From: Dirofilaria immitis
Lineage: Eukaryota; Nematoda; Chromadorea; Rhabditida; Onchocercidae
DNA length: 64,000 nt
Reading direction: 5' to 3'
NCBI GenBank assembly: GCA_024305405.1
Contig: JAKNDB010000107.1
Coordinates: 4,944,501-5,008,500 of the forward strand
A program made the translations under genes and the position numbers. This document shows positions 49,853 to 63,520 of this stretch, piece after piece (within the stretch, counting starts at the first letter, position 1; the number at the start of each line of letters is the position of its first letter). The notes beneath the pieces were generated by a model, which was not told the origin of the DNA, made no database searches, and saw nothing but the letters and a program-made list of their open reading frames with translations.

Positions 49853-52800
49853 ATGACTGAAATATTGGATAGTCTTAGCAGATTAGGTAAGTTTATATTA
49901 TTTCTTCAATTCATGATCTCAGAGAATGAAAAAATAATTTCATCCATTCAAATTTTTTTTTAGAAAAAGTTATTATTGCTCCCTTAAAATATCATATTTA
50001 CTTAGTCTATGATTGAATAGTGATGATTCCAATTTAATGAGCAAATAAGTTAGCTTTGTAATTTAATTTCGATTAAAATTAGTCAAATTTCTATTTTTTT
50101 GATTCTATTGATAAATTTTGATTAAAAAGAGGGATAATTAGAAATTTGCTCAATTTTTAACTTATTTGATTAAACATAATTTAAGATATGACATGATATA
50201 ATCGCAGCTAACAGATAAATGATTGGAATTTTAAATTGTTGAATTTGGCATAAACAACAGAATAAGCAGAAGATTCGTGTCTTTATCTTATTTCCTTTTT
50301 TTTTTTTTTTATCATATCAGTGTTTTCTTGATGCGTATATATTGATAAAATTGAATCAGTAATGTAAAATGTGGTAAAGAAACTTTATTTAACTGAAAAC
50401 TGTTGCTAGTTATTGATTCTTTATGCTTCTATAGTATCTTTCTCTTCATATCAAGTTCTTTTCAAGATTAAATTTTTCATAATTGTAAAGTGACGTCGTT
50501 GTTATGACGTAACGTAACAACGTGAATAACGCGATAATGCTTGAAAAAGAAAGAAGAAAATAAATGGTTTACTACATCGCTATTAAAAATTTTGAAAGCT
50601 TTGGCAGAAAAGGAAAAATTTTAAACCAAAATTTATCAGACTTCAATTTTCAAAATTCATCCTCTTGATTATATCACTTTTATTTATAGATTTTTGTCAT
50701 CTGTAAATAATCATATAATCAGAATTCGAATAAAGTTGTAGACGATGAAGATTAACATTTTATCTATGATTATCAAAATGAAAATAAAAGTATTAAATTT
50801 TATTGAAATTAATTCTTAATACTTGTTTATCAAATCATGATTACTGTATATTTACTAATGATTATGCAATGGAAAAATTTTGAACGAATTCTAATCGATT
50901 TAGTTAAAAAGATCGAAAAACTAGTTTTTGAATAAAAATAGCAAAATTTAAATCAGAAATTTATTTAAAAAAGTGAAATAAATGTAAAGTATAGATTTTT
51001 TTTTAAAAAAGGCAAACAATTAATTGATTGAAACAATTTTTATAATAATTTCGTTGTATATTTCATTAGTTTGAAGCAATTAATATATTATAATAATTTA
51101 ATTTTTATTTTGATATTATAATCGTTGAACAAATGGAAGGTGGTAGAGTAAAAACAATAAAAATTTAATTGATTGTCAACAAAAAATAGATGGAAGTTTT
51201 TTTTTTTTGAAAAAGAGTAGCGATAGATTGAACTAGAGATATATAAAAGATGCCTTTGTTTATTTATTTTCTTTTTCTGAAGATTTTCATCAGAAACTTT
51301 GTTCTTTTTCTTTCTAAAAAATGTAGATATATTTACTAGTATATTGAAATTCCATGAAATAAATTATGATGATACTATAATATCCTCGTCATTTTTTTGT
51401 CTTAATTGCATAAATTTTATTTACAGGTTTCTGTTATCATCGTAAATGATCAGATATTTTTTCTATAACAATTATTCATGTATTAGATAACCCTGTTTAC
51501 AAGTTGTTCGAGATATTTCAGAGGAAAATTTGTTGTTTGTTTTCTTTTTTTCAAAAATCTTATTTATTTTTTTGTAAAAATAGTATACATTATAAGGGAA
51601 TATTTCAGAGATAGAAGGTTTAATGATTTAAAAACTGATATTCATAAATCAAATATCAAATAGTTTTTATTTTTTTAATCTCATTTTTCCTTTTTTTTCT
51701 TTCAAAATATACTGTTTTTTGAAGAGTTTTTAAAGATGTCTAAATTAATCAATGCAAAGTGTATATTACACGAAAATGAACCATAACACTTTTATTGTGA
51801 TATTTCCATTTATTGAAAAACAAAATTAATTTTTCTTCGAATTTTAAATTTAATACTGATATCATATTTAATTATTATCAGCAAATTGTCTTCATTTATT
51901 TGGAATTACTATTAATTATTCAATTAACATAGCATCTTACATATTAAAATATTAGCTATAATTGTTTATGTATAATACATATATGATTTAGAATGAAATA
52001 AGTAAATATTTTAATTTATAATCAATTTTTTAATATATATTTTTAAATCTCCAAAAAGATTTGTTATGATATAAATAATTATCGATTTAATCAATGTAAG
52101 CATATTTCAGAAGAGTGTTGTATTTGTGGTGATATAGCCGATGGTTATCATTATGGTGTATTATCATGTCGTGGTTGTAACGCTTTCTTTCGACGAGCTG
52201 TTTCGCTTGGTGTGCAATTTATTTGTCGTCGAGGAGGTGCATGTCGGGTTGAAAAAGTTAGTCTTTTGAAAAAGGAAAGCAAAAAGAGAGATGAAATTTT
52301 AAAAGCATTTAAATATTTCTTTATTTTTGCAAATTTTTACTTTTTATTCTAAATTAAATATTTAAATGAGAAATTTTGAATTTTTCAAAAAATTACCATT
52401 CATATTCGACAAAATTTCATCTTCTTTTTTTTCGCAGATAAAGATTTTCTATTTTCTGCTTTTCTCTTTCCATTATTTATGTATTTAAATTTATTACTAT
52501 AAAATGGAAGAAATTAAATAATAGAACATTCATCAGTTATTATATATTGATTGTATATGAATTATTAATTTGAGTAAGAAAATTCATATGATAAGCTAAA
52601 TTTATTATCGTTTTGCAAATATACTTTGCAAAAATCTCAGCAACGATATAATAAATAAAATTAGTTTAATAATAAATAAAATTAATTTGAATGCTTATTT
52701 TAGATGCTCGATGTGCATGTCGAGCATGTCGTTTAAAGAAATGTGAAGAAATGGGGATGGATCGTAAAGGTATTTATTAGTTCATCATTTATCATTTCTT

Positions 52801-55800
52801 TTTTTATTCGAAATATTCGAACTTTAATATGGTACTGTTATAGTTAGGAGAAAACTAAGTATATCTCACTCCAACTCAGACCTAAAAAGGCACTAAATAG
52901 GCCACAAAAAGATGAAAAAACAAGTCCCTGTCTTACCATAGACAAATTATGTAATTATCTAGCATTTTACCTTCCATCATATTATAATATCACAAAATAA
53001 TTCTTTTTCCTCTTCCTTCATTAAATTAGCTTTCTTCCTTTTTTTCAAACTTTATATGTCATTTCAATTTATAGCTTTAATAAGGCCATGTAAATCTATC
53101 AATCTCTTTTTAATACTTTTCACGCAAACTTTTTACAAATTATCATGCATTTATTTAAATAGCTATTGAAAATTCTGATGTTTGTGCTTTTGCATTTCTT
53201 ATTAACTGTAAATTTTGCTAAAGCTACGAAGACAAGAGATGCATGAATTGGAAATAATTTTTATGTAATTTTTTTATCATTTATAATATCAATAAATTCT
53301 TTCATTATCTATTATATGTCATAATACCTTGTCTTCTCATAAATATTTTTAAAAATTATGATTTCAACAAAAAAATTCATATGTTAACTGCAGTATATTA
53401 TGATTTAATTTTTAACTGATATTTGGGATCTTTAAAATTTGCTTTCTAAGTAATATCGGAAATCATATCTTTGGAATCAGTCTCGTCTCGGATTACAATT
53501 TTGAAGATGTTTAATGGAACTCTCCTAATTTTATATTTCAAATTATAAACTAAAGTTTCTTTACATTTTAATACGATTAAACGTTCGAATCGTTTGCAAC
53601 TTATTACATTATTATTATTTGTTTTCTTTTTTTTCTGCTTAGAATCCACATTGAAGAATTGGAATATTATACATTCTAATCAAATCAATGAACTAAATAT
53701 ATCTAGCCATATATGTGTAAAAGTGAAAATTAATGAAAAAATTACTAGTGAAAATTGACTTCAGGATTTTATCTTTATTTTTGCCTTAAAGATATTGAAT
53801 TGGTAGAGAAGTAATTGTGATTTGGAACACAATCATATTGCAAAATCATTATAATTTCAAAAAACTGTTAATCAAAATAGAAACTTGCAAGCGATATATT
53901 TCTGGCAGGTTCGTTTATATCTGCAGCCAAAAATTCGAGTTTTCTGCAAAAATCGACCAAAAAATGTTAGTTGATTGAAGAACAATCCATTCATAACAAT
54001 TTTAGAAGCTTTTTATACCCACTATGATAAAATCTTGTTTTAGGATGAAGAGTAAACCAATCTCAGGAAAGTTTTTTTATGATGTGGTACAGTCGAATAT
54101 TGCTGAGAAAGGATTTAATCTTCAAAGAAGAATTTATTTCTTCATCTGCGGTATAAGATATTAAATAAAACTAGACAATATCATGATAAATGATCGATTG
54201 GTCCTAGAAAAGATTCACCTATATCCAATCAGCTGGAGTGAATTAGAATATATTAGTTGTCGAGTGATCGAATGGATTAAGTAATTTGAATAATTTGAAA
54301 ACCAACTGATCTTGACTGGCCATAATTCTTGATTGTAAATGACTGATTAAAGAACCGATTGAAACTGTCGATTAAACGAACTTTCATTACCGAGCAGAAA
54401 ATGCGTCTTTTTACATAAATGATCCTTGATTCTCGTAGTGGATGGTGGCTTACAATAATATATTAATCATTCGAAGAATATAGTTATTATAAAAAGAGTG
54501 AGAGATGGATGAATAATTCATTTATCTGAGAGATATTTAAAAAAATCTTTCTGATATAAAATCTTTATGGTTTAAAACTACTTATGCAAAATAGTTGAAT
54601 TGTTTCAACATATTTATATTACAAAATATTTTTTGGTTTTTCAGCAATTAATGCCTGTTGAAAGTGTTACAATTATTGATGCATTTCATTGATTTGCTTG
54701 GCATATTTTTTAAATTTAATAATTTCGCTAAGATTTAAATAGCAATGACATAAATGAAAATAATAACTTCCAAAATGTTTTAGAGTTATTTCTTTTTTTT
54801 CTTTTCTTGCTACTGAAATATTTATCGCAATTATGATATACAAATCGCTCTTCGTCGCTTGTTATAATTTTTTGAGAAGTTATTAATCTTTTATAAATTA
54901 TAATGATATTTTCAAAGATTTTTTATTGACTTAACCTGAAACGTCGCTTATTTAGCTTTTTATTGCTCCAATTTTCTTTAGATCACAAAATAATCGACAT
55001 TAAGCACTTTGATAATATCTCATTTATTTATGAAAAGATTGGAGCTGAGAAGATTAGCTCCAATATCCATGACCTCATTACATTTTTATCTACAAGCCTC
55101 TCTTATCCTTTGGAAACATTTCCTCTACTCATGCCTATCTTCCTTATCAGCAAAGTATTTTCCTAACCAAATAACATTAGCGAGTAATTTCTAGACTAGG
55201 TATGCTGCTGACATTGCACATTACTCTTGCGCTGGTTTGCAATTCAAATAATCAAAAATTATTCGAATTCACCTTTTGTCTAATATCTAAGAAGTGCAAA
55301 AAATAAAACATAGAAGAGCTTTAAAATGGTAAATAATACGATTGTATTTATTTGATAGTATATCCAAATAAAAACAGTGAATTTCATTAATTTAAAATGA
55401 AACGATTTACTTTATATTAGCTAACTTTTTTATTCAATATGCTTATTTATTTAGCCGTGCAACTGAAACATTTTCACGAAAATCAAAAATCAGTGGAAAC
55501 AAAAGATTCGATTGAATTTATCAATAATCCGGCATCATCCATCTCGAACAATAATCCACTCGAGGTAATATCGCATGGAATTACCATTACTTTTATAAAA
55601 ATTGATTTAATACTTAAATATTACTAAATAACTAATAAATAAATTAGAAATTGAGATAATTCATATGAATCGAAGATTTAACTGACATTATGGTTTAAAT
55701 ATTGATACAGCAGATATAACAGAAATGAATCAGAATGATTATTCAATCGAAATCAAGGAAGAGCTTTCATTCATCAAAAATAATTATGTATTGTTCCAGG

Positions 55801-58013
55801 CTTATTTCTTGGGATCTGTTTCGATTTCTTATTTCAGAGGAGCAATGCTTCTTTAGGATCCATTTATGATGAAGGTATAACTTCAACATCACATGAAAGA
55901 GGCTTGATAGTTCGTTTAATAGATGACTATAAGAAGCAGGTAACCCACAATTCTCTTATTTTATGCTTAATTAATTAAGGAATAATTTGAAATAATCAGT
56001 GAAGAATGGGAAAGTTAGCTAGAGTTAGAATGAATTCTTAATTACGTTAATATTTTTGAAATATTAGTAATTCTAATATACAACTGATTAGTAGTTTGCA
56101 GTTAGAATTTGACGCCAAAGAAAGAAAAACAGGAAGGATGACATTTCAAATGATAAAATTACGGTATTGTCTGCAGTGCAGTGTACTGAATTTGCACGGC
56201 TAAAATGTATTATTTTCAGCGAGAACGACGAAGGATGATGTTTTGTCGGTGTGTTGAAGAGATTATGCTTGATGACCTTGAACCAATGTTAAAAGGACCT
56301 GCTTCCAGTCTCGATTATGTTGAAATTTTCAAAGTTCAAGTAGTTTTAATGCATGAATGGGTTTCAAAGCTTGAAGAGTTTAAGTAAGATTTGATTAATT
56401 TTAGATGCAGTCGATTTTTCTCGATTCTTTTCGTTTCAAATTTATTTTGGTATCTTTGAATTAATAAATTAAATGTATGAATGATTATTAAAAATTTATC
56501 ATAAAATTACGAAATAATTTCTTTAAAAATACTAAAATAGCTGTCACCAAATTATTATTTAATTAAAAATCAGCATTTCATAAATAGAATCGTTAGGAAA
56601 TTATATTAATTTAATAATATTCAAATTATCCCTTATAATTATTGCTAATAATTTTTATCCAAAACACTTAATGCAATGGAACTATTCATTTATTGCGCTT
56701 TTTTCCTTTTTCAAAATAATAAAAAATATTAATTTGTTATTTTTTATTTCAGTGCTATAGAAGATCCATTTGACAAATCAAAATTATTACGACGTTTTGC
56801 ATTATGGTATATGTTATTAGATAATATTTTTCATGCAGTGGAATTGGGCGTTCGTGATCGAATAATTCTTGTAAATAATACTTTTATAATTCCTGGACAT
56901 ATTCCTAATATTATGCCGAACGAAAGCCAAAATAGTGAAGCAATTAAATATATGTAAGATATTAATGTTTAATGGTAATGTACATGCATATTTATCAGGC
57001 GATTACTAATTACTGCATAATGATTATTGGCGCAACGTTATGTAAAATTTAATATTTGTATAATGAGATATTAATACATTGGCATGACGAAATTCGCGAG
57101 ATTTCAAAATCAACGATTTTGATAATTTGCTGAAAAGCTTGAGAAGAATAAAATGATTCAGGATGTATGGTGAACGAAGTATTCAATTAATTGATAAATT
57201 AATTGCTCCAATGATCGATATGAATTTTACTGCCGGTATATATTTCAATTCAATTTTCAAAAATAGTAAATTTAGCAAGTGAATGTTAATTTAAGATATT
57301 ACAGAAATTTATTTTTATTATTAAAATTGAAATCTAATTTTAGAAATTTTCTGAAGAGTTTTGATGAATTTTTTTACACATAATGCTATTTAATTTAACT
57401 AAGACTGTAAGTAATTGATAGAAATTAGATATGCATCAAATACGATAAATATTGATGTTGTCTTTTTTCGATTTAAATATATAGTTTTATATTTAATGAT
57501 GTAAAATGAATATGTTGTTGTTTTAAAGGTGAATTTATGGCTTTACGCTTAATAACATTTTGGAATTCAGCCGGTGTGACATTTTCATCTGAAACAAAAA
57601 ATGTTATTCAAATGGCACGAAATCGAGCTGTCACTGAATTATATAAGTGGTATTCAGACCAACATTTTGAAGAAACTGATATTCGTTTGGGCAATGTTTT
57701 GCTTTTGCTTTATCCAATAACTGTAAATTTTTTTTCTTTTATCTCAAAATGAATCATTTATATGGCAAAGGGGACAGTTTTCGAAATTCGTTATCCGAAT
57801 TAAAAAATTGTTTGATCAAATATACTTTATTATGTATGCTTGAATTTGCTAATTAATTATACCAATCATTAATTTGATCCAGTGAGTGTAAATCGATAAC
57901 AGATCATTCTTCAGGAGCAAATAGAACATTTGACAGAGATGGTTAAATTAATCCCATCGTTTGGCATACTCAATGAAAGAGACTCATACCTCCAAAATAT
58001 ACTCGCAGCATGA
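49853..58013 (+). CDS. Nuclear hormone receptor (nematode supplementary type), 11 exons
   Basis: Ligand-regulated transcription factor. Exons: 49853-49886, 52111-52256, 52704-52769, 55455-55564, 55711-55787, 55838-55939, 56220-56383, 56753-56953, 57162-57235, 57529-57722, 57915-58013. Exon 1 gives MTEILDSLSRL. The DNA-binding domain (about residues 12-80) has both C4 zinc fingers: CCICGDIADGYHYGVLSCRG with P-box CNAFFRR, then CRRGGAC, NARCACRACRLKKCEEMGMD. The ligand-binding domain covers exons 7-11 (KLLRRFALWYMLLDNIFHAV, FMALRLITFWN, ELYKWYSD) and ends LQNILAA. Two single-base losses break it as read: in A5 at 52252-52256 inside the second finger, and near the exon 4 donor (55564). With both restored the protein is 422 aa and all phases agree. 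CNAFF is the P-box of nematode-expanded receptors. I cannot assign an nhr number. Introns 1 and 3 are long (about 2.2 and 2.7 kb). Confidence 0.9.
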
Positions 58014-58945
58014 TTATATTTTTTATTTTACCTTTTCTCTTTTCTCTCCTCTCCCCTATTACTTACTATCGTTTTCTTTCTCGCATCATTTTTAGCCATC
58101 CTTATTTTGTTTCTTTGGATTATGTAATTAACAACTTATGCTTTGTAATATCTGATGGATTTTCTTTTCTTTTATTTCTTATTTATTATTCTCTTATTTA
58201 TTCCATGACTTTTGTTTTTAATCATACCGTAATACTAGCTATATAATAGTTTACATTTATCGTATTTTCAAATTTTGAGCATTTCACTTCCATAAAAGTT
58301 ACTTAAATTTCAGCTATAAATGATATGAAAGATTAACGACCTTTAAATTTTAAGAAAATTGAAAGTAATAATTTCAATCGAAGTTTAATCTTTGATCGAA
58401 ATTTTTACTAACATGAATGGATGAGTTTCTTCTGAAGAAAAAGTACTAGCTCAGGTAAGCTTTGTTATAAAATAAGAACAAGAAACTTTGTCATAAAATA
58501 AAGACAAGATCTCTAATCTGTAATATTTCCATGAATTTTTAATATTAAATCAAGTATATTGTTATCCCGTCACTCTTGTTGTAATTATAAAATCTTGTAG
58601 TTTTTATATATCAACTTAAATAACAACATCCCTTTTGACTGACATATAAAAAGATTATCTAATAAAGTACTAATAGTTTAGCATCGTAATTCATAATAAT
58701 AATTAATTATTAAAGTAATAATTGAAAAATGCTACAAGAAGAAAGAATTGCTGCATAAATTATCATAATAATAATTGATAAACTTACCTTTTTAAAAATT
58801 ATTTAGCAAAGTAATTAATGTAACAAAGTCCTACTGCATTATATGCATATATGTAAATAATGATCGTACCTCATTTTACGTTAAAATATAATGTACTCAA
58901 TTGATCAATTTTATAAATTATAACTAATATTTAATTTTTGCTTAC

Positions 58946-59036
58946 CTAATAACCTCAACAATGAAAGCTTGCTCATTAATTGTTGTTGTTCCATCCTTCT
59001 TAATTTCCGCTGTTTTTCTTCATCTTCTTTCTTCTG
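58946..59036 (-). CDS. Possible isolated exon, charged coiled-coil-like peptide
   Basis: On the minus strand an attag acceptor is followed by 91 bases open in one frame, coding QKKEDEEKQRKLRRMEQQQL and then MSKLSLLRLLG, and ending at a good gtaagc donor. The Lys/Glu/Gln/Arg-rich composition is coil-like and less AT-driven than nearby frames. I found no neighbouring exons that complete a gene, and the family is unknown, so this may be chance or a remnant. Confidence 0.25.
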
Positions 59037-59500
59037 CTAATTGCTCATTGAATTAATAAAAAAAATGGTTGTTGGTATGAAGATGTAAATAATAAAATAA
59101 TTCAAACTTATTAAAAGTTGGAGGCAAATTTAAAAGTATTAAATTATCGAATAACAAATTTAAAACTTTAATGACCAAAAAGCATAGTCAAATTTAGTTA
59201 ATCGAAGAATAAAGTAGTAAGATAGAAAAATAGATTTAGCAATAATAGATATAAAAAAATAGCTGAGATTTGTTGAAACTAAAAAACAGATGGAAAGTTA
59301 TCGAACATCATGAAAATATATTTTCAATTAAACTTATTAAATTGAAAAGACAGGTTTATCAATATAATGAAATAAATAAATGGTATATATCTATGAGATT
59401 ATTGCAATTTTCATCATAATAAGCTTCCATATTTTTTAATCTATTTATAAGCTTTATCATTAAGCATTAATATATCTATCGTTGTTTCTTTATTTGTGTC

Positions 59501-59556
59501 GAAAACAACGATACAATAAGAAAACAACGATACAATAAGAAAGCAACGGTACAATA
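59501..59556. repeat. 19-bp tandem repeat, three copies
   Basis: Unit gaaaacaacgatacaataa at 59501-59519 and 59520-59538, with a diverged third copy at 59539-59556. An inverted partial copy (ctatcgttgtttctttat) begins at 59476, so the locus can fold. Confidence 0.85.
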
Positions 59557-59851
59557 TATTGTAAAAAAAAAAATAAGCAATGAGTTTTAGCTGTTAAGCA
59601 TTTGGAAGACATATATGGTATAATATTTTATAAAAAGTAATAATAATGAAAACTTGAAATATTTTTAAGATTTCATTATTTTATAAATATTTTACATAAA
59701 ATTTTATAGCGTACTGTGAAAAAATAAAAAAACGAAAAATACATTCGTTGTGAGAGAGCGAACTGTTTGTTTCACAGACAATTATATCTGAAAAGATTTA
59801 TTAGATCAGAAATTAATAATAATAAGAAAATTCTTCCGAAACTTGAGAATA

Positions 59852-59995
59852 GATCTTTAAGGGTTTTTGGAGTGGTTTCTTATGAGAAGAGGGAGTCGTT
59901 CTCGGTAGTTGTGAGAGGGGTTTCATTGTATCCCAATCGTTTATCATTTGGAACAATGATTTGCTGAACAATGATCCCAAAAAAACCCTTTGATC
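59852..59995. repeat. Inverted-repeat segment (possible MITE remnant)
   Basis: The left end reads gatctttaagggtttttgg. The right end, in reverse complement, reads gatcaaagggtttttttggg. The interior is locally GC-richer than the flanks. The ends match imperfectly over roughly 18 bases. Confidence 0.45.
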
Positions 59996-60752
59996 AATAA
60001 CACATTATTTAGATTCCCTTCGTAAGACAGGATTTATGCAAAGAATAATTATTTGAGGTATCTGTGATAAAGAAATAAAACTATCTAGACATACATGGAA
60101 TAAATCAATAGTATATCATATGTCACATAAAAAGGACAAGACTGATGAGAATAAACCCACATATAGCTTATACTTGTTGATATATATAAGAGGAAGGAAA
60201 AGCATATAATGGTGGTAAAAAATGTAAGAGGAGAATCGATAATGATTTTGGCAATGAATATATGAGAAAAATCAAATTTAACATCAACCAAAGATTATGA
60301 AAAACAACTGCTTCTGAGTTTCATTTATAGATCAAACAATTTTTTCGGATAGCATATAATTGTGAAACTATTTGATAGTATGCTGCAATTAGAAGTAAAT
60401 TAATGATAAGCATAATAAGATTTTTTTACAAATTGATGAATGGAAAAATCGATGCATTTAATTATCTTCCAATTAAAAAAGAATCGTTTTATAATGTGAT
60501 ATCTGTCTTGCATTATATATCGAGAATCTTGGCTATCAAATCAGATTATAACTTCGATAATGCTCTAAATCTGCTACAAAAATTTTGATGCAGTGAAGAT
60601 TAACAAAAATGTGTAATTACTTAAATATTCCTCATATAAATTAACTTAAATTTTTTATTGCTTTCAACAATTGAAGAAATTGAATTAAATAATAAATTAC
60701 TATAATTTCTATTAAAGTTATGCAAATAAGGAAGTACAATATGTAAGTATGT

Positions 60753-62300
<1,548 letters not shown>

Positions 62301-62798
62301 TATGCTATTTTAATAAAGTGCGTATGAATTTTCTTAATAAAATACACAGTTAAATTACATCGAAAATATTTGATATTATCAGAATATTTTTGGTATAATC
62401 GTTTCAGAATTAGTATTGCTGAAAAATAATTTCATAATTCATTAACCATTCTACGCGTAACAACTTATTAATTATCAGTCTTGATAAAATCCTAGTTTAT
62501 TCCTACTTCTTTGATCAGTTATTCATGCTATTATCATTGTAATCAAAATCGTGAATCTTCAAATGATATAAATATAAAATTTCCGTTCTAAATTTCATTA
62601 ATTTTAATGTTAAATAAAGGAACAACCTTGGCTTAATAAAACTTTTTATGTCTAAAATATGAAGAAATGAAATGGAAAATATGAGGCAAATATATGCAGA
62701 AGCCATTTAGAATGATTGCTTATTGTAAGACATCCAATCCGTAGAATCTGATTGCAACTTTCTATGTGGCATATTGAAATTTAATTTTTCCTTCACTC
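62301..62798. other. Spacer between the (ATT)n array and the sdhA fragment
   Basis: About 500 AT-rich bases with no recognised gene. The reading frame of the sdhA fragment ends at 62799, and I see no similarity to SdhA downstream of it. Confidence 0.4.
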
Positions 62799-63464
62799 TT
62801 ATGCTGCAGCTCTACCAAAAACTACGAGATCAAGAAGCGAGTTAGAACCAAGTCGATTTGCACCGTGTATAGAAATACATGCAGCTTCTCCAATTGCAAA
62901 TAATCCTTCTACTTCTTGCTCGTTACCTTTTTGTAACGTGACCACCTCCCCATGATAATAAGTTGGAATGCCACCCATATTGTAGTGAACAGTTGGAATA
63001 ACCGGTATCGGATCTTTAGTAACATCAACTCCTGTAAAAGTCTTTGCGGTTTCGCTAATTCCTGGAAGCCTTAATTTTATTACTTCTGGATCAAGATGCG
63101 CTATAGTCGTCAAGTACACAGTCTTTCTTTGGCCCAACTCCTCTTCCTTCTCTAATTTCAATTGTTATCGCACGATTCACTACATCGTGAGAAGCTAAGT
63201 CTTTTGCCTTAGGTGCATAGCGTTCCATAAATCTCTCACCTTGAGAATTAATAAGGTATCCACCTTCTCCTCGACTGTCACCAAGCAACCCGAACCATAT
63301 ATTCCCGTTGGGTGAAACTGCACAAACTCCATGTCTTCAAGTGGCAATCCAGCTCTTACCACCATACCATTACCATCACCTGTGCAGGTGTGTGCACTCG
63401 TTGTAGAAAAGTAAATACGCCCACATCCACTTGTTGCTAATACCACATTATACGAATGATACAT
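62799..63464 (-). pseudogene. sdhA: Broken bacterial-type succinate dehydrogenase flavoprotein fragment (sdhA), probable nuclear Wolbachia transfer
   Basis: SdhA is the FAD-bearing subunit of complex II, oxidising succinate. Only a middle part is present, running from [14 protein letters not shown] to [12 protein letters not shown], with no intron. Motifs seen: [83 protein letters not shown] and [20 protein letters not shown]. The wording ([36 protein letters not shown]) follows alphaproteobacterial SdhA rather than animal SDHA, which has ACGEAAC and [16 protein letters not shown]. The frame breaks at about 63275 (around 7 bases missing between GCLVT and RGEGG) and about 63119 (2 bases missing in KDHVYL), and stops at 62799. 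It could extend weakly to about 63520. Not functional as read: no N-terminal FAD-binding part and no C-terminal third. Confidence 0.85.
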
Positions 63465-63520
63465 GTAGTTTTAGTTTTTTTTGATTGCTCAGTGTATTTC
63501 TAGCAAAATTCATATGACCA

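Noticed and set aside
62799..63464. Interpretation as the nematode's own mitochondrial SDHA gene
   Set aside because: No introns, three conflicting frames with non-homopolymer indels, both ends missing, and bacterial rather than animal signature residues.
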